A stretch of 51,526 nt of DNA from Allorhizocola rhizosphaerae (GTDB lineage Bacteria; Actinomycetota; Actinomycetes; Mycobacteriales; Micromonosporaceae). Shown in pieces: positions 1 to 8,559 of the stretch. The first letter of the stretch is position 1. Each line of letters starts with the position of its first letter. The notes below the pieces were generated by a model. That model saw only the letters and a list, made by a program, of their open reading frames with translations. It was not told the DNA's origin and ran no database searches. Location: assembly GCF_003426775.1 (NCBI RefSeq), contig NZ_QJUG01000032.1:1-51526 (forward strand). Direction: 5' to 3'. Position numbers and translations under genes: made by a program.

Positions 1-1806
1 CGCAGGCTGGCGGTCGCGGGCGTGATCGCGGCGGTGGTGCTCCCGCTCGCCGTGCCCGGCATGACCACGGGACTGCTCGCCCAGTTCGGCGGGGAGGGCA
101 CGGGGCCGGGCGACGGCTCGGGCCGCGGCGGCCGCACGGTCGACCTGTTCGCCAACCTGCACGGCAAGCTGACGCAGCTCAACGAGGTCGACATGGTGCG
201 GGTGACCACCACCGACAGGGAGCCGTTCTACCTGAAGTTCGCGGTCGCCGATGACGTGCAGCTCAACGGCTTCCGCCAGCGCACCCCGAGCGGGCGGCCG
301 GTGACCAACAACCTGCCGCAGTCGGCCGGAGTCGACCGGCAGCCGCCGTCGCAGCGGTTCGAGGCCAAAATCGAGGTGCTCCGCAACTTCGACATGCCGA
401 TGATGCCGGCCTACTCGATCCCGGTCGGCACGCAGGGGCTCGACTCCACGTGGTCATACGACCCCGACCAGCAGGTCATCTACTCAACCCGGTCGAAGTC
501 CCCGGGCAGGACATACACGCTCAGCTATGTACGGCCCTTGTTCGACCCCAACGAACTGCGCCAGGTCCGGCCGCTTGCGCCCAATCACCCGATCCAGCGC
601 AGCCTCGCGGAGGTGCCCAACGTGCCCGCCGTGCAGGCCGAGGTCGACCGGCTGACCCGGGGCAAGACGACGGTGTACGACAAGGTCCGCGCGCTGTACG
701 ACTACTTCTCGCAGAAGAACGGCTTCCAGTACGACCTGTCCACCAGGGAGGGCACGACCGGGCAGCACATCACCGACTTCCTGCAGCAGAAGAAGGGCTT
801 CTGCGAGCAGTACGCGGCCGCGCTGACCTGGATGGTGCGGGCGGCCGGGATCCCGGCGCGGGTGGCGTTCGGGTTCACCCGGGGCGGCAGCTACAGCAAC
901 GGCACCTACACGCTCAAGTCGCGCAACCTGCACGCCTGGACCGAGGTCTACTTCGACGGGTACGGGTGGGTGCCGTTCGACGCCACGCCCAGCGGCATGG
1001 TCACCGGCTCCGTGACGACCGGGTGGGCGCCCAACGTGGACGCCCCGGAGGAGACCCCGAGCACCACCGGGCCGACCTCGACCCCGGGCCCGCAGTCGAC
1101 GGAGAATCCCGCCGAGGAGGATCCGCGCAACCGGGCCAACGACTGCCCCGACGGCCCGTGCGCCACCGAGGGCGAGCAGAGCGAGACCCCGACGCCCGCG
1201 TGGGTGTGGTGGTCCGGTGGCGGCGGGGCGGCCGCGCTGATCCTGTTGCTGCTGCCCGCGCTGCGACGGCAGATGTTGCGGCGCAAGCGAAACGCGGCCG
1301 TCGCGGTGGCCACGGCCACCGCCGTCGAGGCGGCGGACGGGCAGATGCGGGTGGTCGATCCGGACGTGACCGACACGGCCAGGCGCAAGGCACACGCCGC
1401 GTGGGACGAGCTGATGGACACGCTCGTGGACTACCGCATCCCGATCGACGTGGCGGAAACCCCGCGCATGACGGCCGATCGGCTGGTCAAGGACGAGGGT
1501 CTGGACACCACGGCGGCCGACAACGCACGCCTGCTCGGGCACGCCGAGGAGCGCGCACGCTACTCGCAGCGCCCGGTGGCGACCGAGGGGCTCGCGCCCG
1601 CGGTCAAGGAGGTCAGGCGCACACTCGCGGCCCAGGCCGGACGGTGGGTGCGGCTCACGGCGGTCATGCTGCCGCCGTCGGTCGTCCAGCGCTGGCGCAC
1701 GGCCGCCTCCAACGCCACGACCCGTTTCTCCAACCGCACGGCCGAAATGCGGCTCGCGGTGCGACGGTTGGCCAGTCCGCTGCGGCTGCGGCGGGCGGCC
1801 CGTTGA
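1..1806 (+). CDS. TgpA-type transglutaminase-like membrane protein (5' end outside window)
   Basis: The frame is open from base 1, so the N-terminus, expected to hold several membrane helices, lies upstream. What remains starts with the end of a hydrophobic helix. It is followed by an extracytoplasmic region and a transglutaminase-like core with the Cys-His-Asp triad visible as FCEQY (window residue 268), LHAWTEVYF (311) and PFDAT (327). A Thr/Pro/Glu-rich linker leads to a single membrane helix near residues 400-420 and a cytoplasmic C-terminal domain like DUF4129. This order (membrane, transglutaminase core, helix, DUF4129) is that of the TgpA family, which in actinomycetes usually follows MoxR and DUF58 genes; those would lie to the left. 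The substrate is unknown; a cell-envelope role is inferred. Confidence 0.9.
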   Translation, partial: RRLAVAGVIAAVVLPLAVPGMTTGLLAQFGGEGTGPGDGSGRGGRTVDLFANLHGKLTQLNEVDMVRVTTTDREPFYLKFAVADDVQLNGFRQRTPSGRPVTNNLPQSAGVDRQPPSQRFEAKIEVLRNFDMPMMPAYSIPVGTQGLDSTWSYDPDQQVIYSTRSKSPGRTYTLSYVRPLFDPNELRQVRPLAPNHPIQRSLAEVPNVPAVQAEVDRLTRGKTTVYDKVRALYDYFSQKNGFQYDLSTREGTTGQHITDFLQQKKGFCEQYAAALTWMVRAAGIPARVAFGFTRGGSYSNGTYTLKSRNLHAWTEVYFDGYGWVPFDATPSGMVTGSVTTGWAPNVDAPEETPSTTGPTSTPGPQSTENPAEEDPRNRANDCPDGPCATEGEQSETPTPAWVWWSGGGGAAALILLLLPALRRQMLRRKRNAAVAVATATAVEAADGQMRVVDPDVTDTARRKAHAAWDELMDTLVDYRIPIDVAETPRMTADRLVKDEGLDTTAADNARLLGHAEERARYSQRPVATEGLAPAVKEVRRTLAAQAGRWVRLTAVMLPPSVVQRWRTAASNATTRFSNRTAEMRLAVRRLASPLRLRRAAR

Positions 1807-1810
1807 CGAC

Positions 1811-1852
1811 TGCGGTGGGCGGCCCGACTCCCTCTTCGGGCCGCCCACCGCA
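1811..1852 (+). terminator. Strong hairpin terminator after the transglutaminase gene
   Basis: A perfect 17-bp inverted repeat (1811-1827 and 1836-1852) with an 8-base loop begins 4 bases after the stop codon at 1806. There is no clear T-tract, as is common in high-GC actinomycetes. It can also act on the opposite strand. Confidence 0.8.
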
Positions 1853-1858
1853 CCGTCC

Positions 1859-2002
1859 CTAGCCGAACTGCTCCCACGGTCCGACGCAGGGGGCCGGTGC
1901 ACGCCACCCGCTGGTGCCCAATCCAGCGGATCCGGGGCACACCGAGAATGGCCGCCGCACACGACACGCGCTCGCGATGACGGCCATGCCTTTGAAGTTC
2001 AT
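1859..2002 (-). CDS. Possible small protein, 47 aa, unknown
   Basis: A short leftward frame of 47 codons starts at ATG (2000-2002) and stops at 1859, between two terminators. Codon third positions are mostly G or C, as in real genes here, and the product has three cysteines and a Trp/Pro-rich tail. A TATATT hexamer lies just before the ATG, too close for a leaderless start, and no good ribosome-binding site is visible. I do not recognise the product; it may be chance. The rest of 1853-2188 shows no convincing gene. Confidence 0.25.
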   Translation of the reverse strand: MNFKGMAVIASACRVRRPFSVCPGSAGLGTSGWRAPAPCVGPWEQFG

Positions 2003-2188
2003 GAATATAGAAGCTAGGCAATCGAGCCGATCTGCACAAGTGGGCACACGCGAACGAATCTGACACACGCCGCGAGTCCACACCATCTACTTAGGAGCCT
2101 TTTAATCCGAAGGCACGGCGCGGACCAGCAGAACACGGGCACGCCCGACCCACATCAGGCCCACCGGCGCGCCCGGCCCCGGTATACG

Positions 2189-2220
2189 GCGGTGGCCGCC
2201 CATTGCCGGGCGGCCACCGC
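2189..2220 (-). terminator. Hairpin terminator after the DUF3040 gene
   Basis: A perfect 13-bp inverted repeat (2189-2201 and 2208-2220) with a 6-base loop lies 11 bases past the stop of the leftward DUF3040 gene. Confidence 0.75.
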
Positions 2221-2231
2221 ACGCTTGCCGA

Positions 2232-2621
2232 TCAGTAATAGTCCCCGCGATCGCGCCAGCGCGCCTCGAGGCGGTCGATGATGCCCAGGCCGCGCCGGGT
2301 GCGGCGGGTGGCGGTGCCCCCGACCGAGCGCAGATGTCCGCCTGAGGCCCCGTTGGCGCCCCTGCGGTAGGCGAGCATCGCGTAACCGGCCGCGGCCAAC
2401 ATGACCACGAACCCCGCGACGCCCAGCAACGACTCTTTCGCGACTGTCCCGTAGACCAGCAGGGCGAGGCCCGCTGCGACCACCACACCCGCTAGGACCA
2501 GTCGACGACGCGCGTGGAACTTCGGATCACTTTGGCGCACCGCGGAGGCGAATTTAGGGTCCTCTGACAGCGAGCGTTCGATCTGCTCGAACAGCCGCTG
2601 CTCGTGCTCGGATAGCGGCAC
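2232..2621 (-). CDS. DUF3040 family small membrane protein
   Basis: 129-aa protein opening with the signature of the DUF3040 family (PLSEHEQRLFEQIERSL), a charged N-terminal helix. Two adjacent membrane helices follow at about residues 48-92, then a basic Arg-rich tail. The GTG at 2619-2621 is chosen because the family motif begins right after it and GGGGAGGGG lies 4 bases upstream; longer open frames to the right overlap non-coding sequence. DUF3040 proteins are found across Actinomycetota, often near the division/cell-wall cluster; function is unknown. Transcription probably starts near 2670, downstream of a TAGACT hexamer, just at a perfect inverted repeat. Confidence 0.85.
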   Translation of the reverse strand: MPLSEHEQRLFEQIERSLSEDPKFASAVRQSDPKFHARRRLVLAGVVVAAGLALLVYGTVAKESLLGVAGFVVMLAAAGYAMLAYRRGANGASGGHLRSVGGTATRRTRRGLGIIDRLEARWRDRGDYY

Positions 2622-2649
2622 GGCACCCCTCCCCGGCAGACGAGTACTT

Positions 2650-2671
2650 GTAGCAGTCGGACAACTGCTAC
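2650..2671. promoter_or_regulatory. Inverted repeat, likely operator upstream of the DUF3040 gene
   Basis: Perfect 8-bp arms GTAGCAGT and ACTGCTAC are separated by 6 bases. Reading leftward, the repeat lies about 5 bases after a TAGACT -10-like hexamer (2677-2682), so it would cover the transcription start. It could be a repressor site or a 5' UTR hairpin. Confidence 0.5.
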
Positions 2672-2832
2672 CTGTCAGTCTACGAGGGGGGAGGCCAGTT
2701 CGAAAGCTGGACGACACGGGCGCAACCGACCAATCGCGGCGGCTCAACCGATTGGGGTTCGCAAAAAGGGGCCGCCCGCGAGGGCCGCGCCGCCACGCGG
2801 CACGCCTGAGGGAGAGCCGCAAGATCGCGCGG

Positions 2833-4035
2833 TCAGGTCTGCGGGCGGGCCGGTGAGCCCTGCTCCGGGCGCTTTTTGACCAGGCTGGCCGGCCGCACCA
2901 CGCCCCGCCCGAACTTGGCCGTCACCGCGTCCGTCGCCACCTCCGCGTCGCGCCAGCTGTGCTCCGGCTCGTCGAGCGCCGGCTGCCGGGCCGAGCCGGC
3001 GACCTCGACCAGGCCCTCCAGCCTCACCCCGATCAGGCGCAGCTTCTGCCCGCCCCGCGCGGCCTCCGTCAGCTCGACCGCCGTGCGGAAGATCTCCTGC
3101 GCCACGTCGGTCGGCGTGTGCAGGGTGCGCGAGCGCGTGATCGTGCGGAAGTCGGCGAACCGCAGCTTGACCGAGATCGTGCGCCCGGCGGTGTCGGCCG
3201 CGCGGGCCCGCGTGGCAACCTGCTGGGACAGCCACAGGATGGTGCGCCGCAACGCCTCCGCGTCGGCCACGTCGGTCTCGAACGTGGTCTCGGAGCCCAG
3301 CGACTTGTCGACCCGCTCGGTGCTGACCCGGCGCGAGTCGCGCCCCCACGCCAGCTCGTGCAGGTGCTCGGCGGCCGCCTGCCCGACAGCGGCCCGCAGC
3401 ATGGCCCTGGACGCCTGGGCGACGTCGCCGACCGTCGACAATCCCATGCGGCGCAACGACTCCTCCGTGCGCTTGCCGACGCCCCACAGCGCGGACACCG
3501 GCAGCGGATGCAGGAACTCCAGCACCCCGTCAGGCGGGATGACGATCATCCCGTCGGGCTTGGCGCGGGTGGACCCGAGCTTGGCCAGGAACTTGTTGGG
3601 CGCCACCCCGATCGAGCACGTGAGCTGCTGCTCGGCGGCCATGCGCCGGCGGATCAGCACCGCAATCTCCTCCGGCGTGCCGAACAGCCGCCGCGCCCCG
3701 GACACGTCCAAGAACGCCTCATCCACCGACAGCTGCTCGACCAGCGGTGTGAACTCCCGAAACAGCGCCATCACCGCGCGCGACGCCTCCGCATAGGCCT
3801 GCATGTCGCCCGGCAGGAAGATGGCGTGCGGGCACAGCGCCCGTGCCCGCATCGCGGGCATCGCGCTGCGGATGCCGAACGCGCGGGCCTCGTAGGTCGC
3901 CGAGGTCACCACTCCCCGATTGCCTGTGCCCCCGACCACTACCGGCAGGCCACGCAAAGCGGGACGGCGCCGGATCTCCACGGACGCGAAGAACGCGTCC
4001 ATGTCCACATGCAGGATGTCCGACGTCGACCACAC
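2833..4035 (-). CDS. dinB: DNA polymerase IV (Y-family translesion polymerase)
   Basis: 400-aa Y-family DNA polymerase for translesion synthesis. The catalytic metal site is visible: HVDMDAFF (Asp11, with the Phe15/Phe16 steric-gate region) and SVDEAFLD (Asp105, Glu106). The thumb/HhH region around GVGKRTEESLRRMG and a little-finger domain follow, so the protein is full length for the family. The GTG at 4033-4035 lies 6 bases after a TAGCTT hexamer (4042-4047), which predicts a leaderless mRNA. No actinobacterial LexA box is seen there, so SOS control is not evident. The gene follows the phosphatase and methyltransferase genes in the same direction. Confidence 0.95.
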   Translation of the reverse strand: MWSTSDILHVDMDAFFASVEIRRRPALRGLPVVVGGTGNRGVVTSATYEARAFGIRSAMPAMRARALCPHAIFLPGDMQAYAEASRAVMALFREFTPLVEQLSVDEAFLDVSGARRLFGTPEEIAVLIRRRMAAEQQLTCSIGVAPNKFLAKLGSTRAKPDGMIVIPPDGVLEFLHPLPVSALWGVGKRTEESLRRMGLSTVGDVAQASRAMLRAAVGQAAAEHLHELAWGRDSRRVSTERVDKSLGSETTFETDVADAEALRRTILWLSQQVATRARAADTAGRTISVKLRFADFRTITRSRTLHTPTDVAQEIFRTAVELTEAARGGQKLRLIGVRLEGLVEVAGSARQPALDEPEHSWRDAEVATDAVTAKFGRGVVRPASLVKKRPEQGSPARPQT

Positions 4036-4041
4036 GCCAGA

Positions 4042-4047
4042 AAGCTA
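4042..4047 (-). promoter_or_regulatory. Leaderless-type -10 element for dinB
   Basis: TAGCTT (TANNNT) followed by exactly 6 bases and then the GTG start. No clear -35 is seen. Confidence 0.5.
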
Positions 4048-4156
4048 CTACGGGCGGCAGACCGCCGGCGATGGGCGCGTCCGATTTGCGAGGGCTTCGC
4101 CGCACGCAAATCGGATGCAACCGTCGCCTTCCGAGGCGGTCTGCGCGCGACTTGCT

Positions 4157-5254
4157 TTAGCAGGAGCCAGCTTTGAGGACAAAAAGCGGAATGTCCATCT
4201 CGGCCTCGGTCAGCCCGCCGTGCATGGCCACCAGCTTGGGCAGGTGCGGATGGTCGAACTTGGGCGAGAACAGCGCCCAGTCGTCACGGCAGACCAGCAC
4301 CACGTCGCCGATGCGCTCGGCGAAGGCGCGGTCGACCGGCCCGTACCACCCGGTCTCGATAATCTCCTCACGGGAGAGCACCATGGCCGCGTGACCGGCC
4401 AGCGCCCGCCACGACTCAAGCACATCTCCAGCGGCTCCCGGCTCGGTGTGCAGGTATCGCACCCGCGGCTCACCGGCGATCACGCGCACCCCGTCGGGCA
4501 GCGCATCGAGATCGATACGCTTGTCCGACGGCACGTCCAGCTGCCCGTGGTCCGCCGTCACGATCAGCGCCGCGTCCGCGGGCAGGCCGTCGATCAGCCG
4601 CACCAGCAGAGCGTCCACTTCGGACGCGACGGCGTGCCACGCCTCCGACGTCAACCCGGCGTAGTGCCCGGCCTTGTCCAGTTCCGGGTGGTACCCATAG
4701 ACAAGCCCACCACCCGCAAGGGCCCCAAGCATTTCGGCTGCGAGCTCGTCCACACCCGCCGCGGGCCGATAATCCGCGCCCGTCGTGGTCACCACCGTGA
4801 GCCCGCTGCCCACGAATTCGGGCCGGTTGACGACCGTGACCGGTATCCCCTGCGCGGCCGCCGCAACATACAGCGGCGGCACCGGCTGCCACTCGAACGG
4901 GGACGGGTCGTCGGTCCAGAGCGTGTGGTTGAGCACGCGATCCGTGCCCGGTATCACCGCGAAGAACGAAAGCACGCCGTGCCCACCGGGCGCGACCCCG
5001 GTCGCGAAACTGACCAGCGAGGTAGGCGTCGTAGACGGAAATCCGCACGTGATCCGTTGCGGTGCAAGCGTTGCCGCATAGGACGGGAGATTGTGGTATC
5101 CCATGCCGTCCACCAGCAGCACGGCCACCCGCCGCACGCCCTCCAAAGTGGACGCCAGCCCGAGCGGGTCGGAGAGCCCTGTCATGCCGAGCGCGGTCAG
5201 CGCACCGGGCAGCACGTCGGCCAGCGTCCCACGCGAATAGTCGGGGATCCTCAT
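4157..5254 (-). CDS. Alkaline-phosphatase-superfamily protein (nucleotide pyrophosphatase/phosphodiesterase-like)
   Basis: 365-aa member of the alkaline phosphatase superfamily, type I phosphodiesterase/nucleotide pyrophosphatase branch. The metal site begins at LLVDGMG (Asp49). The nucleophile region is FPSTTPTSL (Thr near 75-76), followed by conserved SFATGVAPGGHG and later VTADHGQLDV with metal-binding Asp/His. No signal peptide is seen, so it is probably cytoplasmic. The start at 5252-5254 overlaps the stop of the upstream methyltransferase as ATGA, implying translational coupling; the frame stays open far upstream but only as a shadow of that gene. The substrate cannot be told from sequence. 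Confidence 0.85.
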   Translation of the reverse strand: MRIPDYSRGTLADVLPGALTALGMTGLSDPLGLASTLEGVRRVAVLLVDGMGYHNLPSYAATLAPQRITCGFPSTTPTSLVSFATGVAPGGHGVLSFFAVIPGTDRVLNHTLWTDDPSPFEWQPVPPLYVAAAAQGIPVTVVNRPEFVGSGLTVVTTTGADYRPAAGVDELAAEMLGALAGGGLVYGYHPELDKAGHYAGLTSEAWHAVASEVDALLVRLIDGLPADAALIVTADHGQLDVPSDKRIDLDALPDGVRVIAGEPRVRYLHTEPGAAGDVLESWRALAGHAAMVLSREEIIETGWYGPVDRAFAERIGDVVLVCRDDWALFSPKFDHPHLPKLVAMHGGLTEAEMDIPLFVLKAGSC

Positions 5255-5970
5255 TTCCGGGCCAAGAAGTGCAACTGCGTGGCGATGTCGCGATAGGGCG
5301 GCTGCGCGGACACCGCGAGCTCGAACGCCGCGAGTGCCTCCGGATCGCCGTCGGCGAGCACGCCCGGCACCAAATCGGCAACCACACGAACGCCGTGGAC
5401 CTGTTCGACAGTGAGCCCCGCCTTTGTCAGCAGCCCCGACGCGCTCTCCACATCGAACCGCCGCTGCCCCGCGGTCTTGTTCCCGCCCCCCTTTGGGCGC
5501 CCCAACGGGTCGCCCAGCAGCTCGGCTGCCACCTTGAACTGCCCCGCCACCGCCCGCGACAGCACCGCCGCGGCTCGGTTGGCCACCAGCACACTGGCCG
5601 CACCGCCCGGCCGCAGCACCCGCGCCAGCGCCTGCGCGACCGACACCGGGTCGTCCACGACCTCCAGCACCGCGTGACACAGCACAAGGTCGGCCTCGTC
5701 GGAGGAGAACGGCAGCGAGTCGGCGTCGCCCTGCACGCCGTCGACCCGGTCGGCGACGCCCGCGTCGGCGGCCCGGCGCAGCAGCGCCGCCAGCGCGTCC
5801 GGGCTGGGATCGACCACGGTCACCGTATGCCCGGCCTGCGCGAGCGGCACGGCAAACCCGCCAGTCCCCCCGCCCACGTCGACAACGCGCAGGCCGCTGC
5901 CTTGCCGAGCGGACAGCTCAGCGCGCAGCACGGACCAGATGACGGCGGTGCGTGCCCCGACTCGTTCCAC
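5251..5970 (-). CDS. Class I SAM-dependent methyltransferase
   Basis: 239-aa Rossmann-fold methyltransferase. Motif I is VVDVGGGTGGFA (about residues 29-40), the acidic end of strand 2 is VVDPSPD, and a motif III-like segment VLRPGGAASVLVANR follows. The C-terminal third is variable and probably binds the substrate, which is unknown. The start codon GTG (5968-5970) lies 7 bases after TAGTCT, so it can be transcribed without a leader from a promoter inside the spacer and end of the upstream lipoprotein gene. It overlaps the next gene by ATGA. Confidence 0.88.
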   Translation of the reverse strand: MERVGARTAVIWSVLRAELSARQGSGLRVVDVGGGTGGFAVPLAQAGHTVTVVDPSPDALAALLRRAADAGVADRVDGVQGDADSLPFSSDEADLVLCHAVLEVVDDPVSVAQALARVLRPGGAASVLVANRAAAVLSRAVAGQFKVAAELLGDPLGRPKGGGNKTAGQRRFDVESASGLLTKAGLTVEQVHGVRVVADLVPGVLADGDPEALAAFELAVSAQPPYRDIATQLHFLARK

Positions 5971-5977
5971 GGTGGCG

Positions 5978-5983
5978 AGACTA
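5978..5983 (-). promoter_or_regulatory. Leaderless-type -10 element for the methyltransferase gene
   Basis: TAGTCT followed by 7 bases and the GTG start; it sits in the 10-bp spacer and extreme end of the upstream gene. Confidence 0.45.
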
Positions 5984-6790
5984 CCCGAGACGCCCCGCCG
6001 ACCCCTGCTGGATAACCAAAGCGCCGCTGAACCTGCCCGTCAGCTCGGCCACCTGAGCGTCGGTCACGTCGCCGGTGAACCGCACCGCGCACGCCAGCGG
6101 ATCGAGCGCGGTGGCGAAGCTCGCGCCCCGCAGCGTCGGGTCGGCCTGCAGCTCGACCTGCACCCGGCGCAGTTCGACCCAGGTGCGCTGGCACGACTGC
6201 ACGCGCAACGCCCGCCCGTCGGCGAGCCTGGTCAGCACGGGCATCTCCCGCCCCAGGTCGGTCGATTGATGCACACCGATCACGAGGACGCCGTTGCCGT
6301 CCACCCCCACGCCGACGAACTGCTCGCGATGCGCGTCGACGTAATCATGCAGGGTCGGGCCGGGCTGACCGGCGACGATGACAATGACCTTGTCACCCAT
6401 TTTTTGGAGGGTACCGGCCGCAGGCTCGGTGTTGACGACCGTTCCCTCGCTGGCCAGGATGCCGGGCTCGAAGCGCAGCACCGGCACCAGCCCCGCCTTG
6501 GTGAGCACGCTGTCGGCCTGGGCCGCGGGCAGCGTGACCACCTGCGGGACCGCCAGCCGCAGGTGTTCGGCGGTGCTCCCGGCCGAGCTGGGCTCCGGCC
6601 CGGCCTGCTGGACCGGCTGAGCCGCAGCACAGCCCGCCATCAGTCCACACACGACCGTAAGCAGTATTTTTCGCAGCGGGTGTCCGGGAGCCGCTTGACG
6701 GTCCCGGACATCCGCGCAAGAGCGGCAGGCCCCAAAGGGCTGGGGGGCGGGAAAAACACAGCACGGCTTCGCCTGAAGAAACCTCAGCAC
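5981..6790 (-). CDS. PASTA-domain lipoprotein-like protein
   Basis: 269 aa from a GTG at 6788-6790 that has AAAGGTGG upstream. After about 40 residues comes a hydrophobic segment ending in a lipobox-like LMAGC (Cys near residue 54), so the n-region is unusually long; no ATG/GTG/TTG lies between to give a normal signal peptide. Next is a PASTA domain with the typical VPQVVTLPAAQADSVLTKAG start and GTVVNTEPAAG centre, then an unassigned C-terminal domain. PASTA domains usually bind peptidoglycan or related ligands, so a cell-surface role is likely. It follows the secreted protease gene by 18 bases. Confidence 0.8.
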   Translation of the reverse strand: MLRFLQAKPCCVFPAPQPFGACRSCADVRDRQAAPGHPLRKILLTVVCGLMAGCAAAQPVQQAGPEPSSAGSTAEHLRLAVPQVVTLPAAQADSVLTKAGLVPVLRFEPGILASEGTVVNTEPAAGTLQKMGDKVIVIVAGQPGPTLHDYVDAHREQFVGVGVDGNGVLVIGVHQSTDLGREMPVLTRLADGRALRVQSCQRTWVELRRVQVELQADPTLRGASFATALDPLACAVRFTGDVTDAQVAELTGRFSGALVIQQGSAGRLG

Positions 6791-6808
6791 GGGTCCACCT
6801 TTACGACG

Positions 6809-8005
6809 TCAGGAGGTCAGCAGAGTGACGTTGAGGTGGCTCTCGATGACGTGGATCATCTCGCCGTAGGCCAGCGTCCCGCCGCCCGCACCGGCGACGA
6901 TCATCCCTGCCGCGAGTGCGGAGTTGCTCCCGGTGCGCACGTAGATGGGCCCGCCCGAGTCGCCCGAGCGCACGAAGACCTCGCCGTTGCGCACGCCCTC
7001 GATGAGGCCGCCGGTGCAGCCTTTCGGATCGCAGAACACGCCTCCGGTGGACTGCACCCGGATGCTGCACAGCGCGCGGGTCACCATGCCGCTGAAGCAC
7101 ACGTAATCGCCCACGCGCGGGTAGTGCCTGCCCACGACCGTGCGCGTCGACGGGCAGCACGGATCGACGTGGATCACGTTATCGTACGTCTCGCTGCCCG
7201 AGCGGATCCCGAGGACGTCGTGGTGCGGGTAGTTCCACTTGCCCCAGCTGTACCCGTAATACTTCGGTCCGGAGTAGATGGACGCGCCGTCGTTGAAGCA
7301 GTGTCCCGCAGTGATCGAGCCGTATTGCCCGTCGGAGGCGTTGCGGCGCACCGAGAATCCGCTCGTGCACCAGTTGCTGTACATGGAACCGGAGCCCTCG
7401 CGCAGCCCCGCCCCGCCGAAGTGCGGGCGGCCGTCGTCGAGCCGGCCGGCGCGGGCGGCCGCACCCAGCGTCACCTTGACCCGGTCACCGAGCCTGGCCG
7501 CAAGCGCGGCGGCAGCGCCCGGATAGCGCGCGTCGAACGCGACGTGGAAGCGGGAATCGGCACCATGCAAGGAAAATCCGAACGCGGAGCGGGCGGCGTC
7601 CGGGTGCCACGAGCGTCCGGTCAGGACATCCTCGGCCTCGATGAGCTCGCTCGCGCTGTGGCAGCCGGTGACGAAGCGCGCCCCGTCGGCCTTCACCCGC
7701 TCGGGCGGGCCGAACTCGGGTGTCATGACCGCGGTGACCACGCCCGTCACCGGGTCGGCGACCGTGCCGATGAGCCCGCGGCGCAGTTGGTCGGCGATCC
7801 GCTCCTTGGCCCGGCCCGCACCGATCGCGGCATCGATGGCCTGGTGTGCTCGGTGGTGGCGGGCATCGACGTCAACGTCCTGCTCACCGGTCACATTGGA
7901 CACGGCGACCTCGCAATCCGGACCGGCCGGACCACCCTGCGCAGGGCCGGAAACCGTTGCCACCAAAGCAACCGCCAGCCCGGCGACCAACAGCGAAATT
8001 TTCAC
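6809..8005 (-). CDS. Secreted trypsin-like serine protease (S1 family)
   Basis: 398-aa secreted protease. An N-terminal signal sequence (residues 1-22, hydrophobic, ending near GPAQG) precedes a propeptide of about 170 residues and a chymotrypsin-fold catalytic domain. The triad is His235 (SITAGHCF), Asp263 (YPHHDVLGI) and Ser350 (VRSGDSGGP). The large pro-region and cysteine pattern resemble alpha-lytic/streptogrisin-type proteases, but this is not certain. Two GTG codons are adjacent; the second (8003-8005) lies 6 bases after a TAGGTT hexamer and is preferred. It appears to head the leftward gene block, 18 bases before the PASTA gene. Confidence 0.9.
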   Translation of the reverse strand: MKISLLVAGLAVALVATVSGPAQGGPAGPDCEVAVSNVTGEQDVDVDARHHRAHQAIDAAIGAGRAKERIADQLRRGLIGTVADPVTGVVTAVMTPEFGPPERVKADGARFVTGCHSASELIEAEDVLTGRSWHPDAARSAFGFSLHGADSRFHVAFDARYPGAAAALAARLGDRVKVTLGAAARAGRLDDGRPHFGGAGLREGSGSMYSNWCTSGFSVRRNASDGQYGSITAGHCFNDGASIYSGPKYYGYSWGKWNYPHHDVLGIRSGSETYDNVIHVDPCCPSTRTVVGRHYPRVGDYVCFSGMVTRALCSIRVQSTGGVFCDPKGCTGGLIEGVRNGEVFVRSGDSGGPIYVRTGSNSALAAGMIVAGAGGGTLAYGEMIHVIESHLNVTLLTS

Positions 8006-8011
8006 CACCGG

Positions 8012-8017
8012 AACCTA
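8012..8017 (-). promoter_or_regulatory. Leaderless-type -10 element for the secreted protease gene
   Basis: TAGGTT followed by 6 bases and a GTG (8003-8005). Confidence 0.45.
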
Positions 8018-8064
8018 TAGCCCCACGGCCCATTCACACAAGACGATGAACCGATAAACTCCGT

Positions 8065-8472
8065 TCAGCCCCGCTGCCGGCCGACCTCTTCGAGTAGGTC
8101 CCATTTGTTGCCCGCGATGTCGCGGAACACGACGACGCGGCCATAGGGTTCGGTGCGCGGCGTGCCCAAGAACTCCACACCAGCGGCCGACATCCGGGCA
8201 TATGCGGCATCGAAGTCGTCAACCCGCAGGAAGAATCCCACTCGACCCGCCGTCTGCTCGCCGATCGCGGCGCGCTGCCGTTCGCCGTCGGCGCGGGCGA
8301 GCAGGATGCCGGTCTGCGCACCGGGCGGGCGCACCACGACCCACCGCTTGGCCCGGCCATCGTTGGTCAGCGACGGCGAATCCTCGACCAGCTCGAAGCC
8401 CAGCACGCCGGTGAAGAACGCGATCGCCTGGTCATAGTCGTCGACCAGAAGGGAAAACAGCTCAACCCGCAC
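8065..8472 (-). CDS. VOC-family (glyoxalase/bleomycin-resistance-like) protein
   Basis: 135-aa vicinal-oxygen-chelate protein with paired beta-alpha-beta-beta-beta units: RVELFSLLVDDYDQAIAFF at the N-terminus and VGFFLRVDDFDAAYARM in the middle, ending FRDIAGNKWDLLEE. These are typical of the glyoxalase-like superfamily. The substrate is unknown; the closest annotated groups are generic VOC proteins of actinomycetes. The GTG start is preceded by TAGCGT and 6 bases, a leaderless layout. Confidence 0.88.
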   Translation of the reverse strand: MRVELFSLLVDDYDQAIAFFTGVLGFELVEDSPSLTNDGRAKRWVVVRPPGAQTGILLARADGERQRAAIGEQTAGRVGFFLRVDDFDAAYARMSAAGVEFLGTPRTEPYGRVVVFRDIAGNKWDLLEEVGRQRG

Positions 8473-8478
8473 GCGCCA

Positions 8479-8484
8479 ACGCTA
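8479..8484 (-). promoter_or_regulatory. Leaderless-type -10 element for the VOC gene
   Basis: TAGCGT, 6 bases, then GTG (8470-8472). Confidence 0.5.
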
Positions 8485-8559
8485 GTCCTTCGAAATCGGA
8501 AGCCTTCGCACGGGCCGGCCAGTCACCGCGGCTGGGCGCAAAAAGATGTCCCGCCTCCG

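Noticed and set aside
484-1962. Long leftward open frame opposite the transglutaminase gene
   Set aside because: Typical GC-rich antisense shadow: Arg/Gly/His-rich product, no motif, no start signal. The same applies to many other long antisense frames across the window.
1991-2030. Possible third copy of the REP-like element (contains AAGTTCATGA)
   Set aside because: Only ten bases match; the partner arm and the inner stem are absent.
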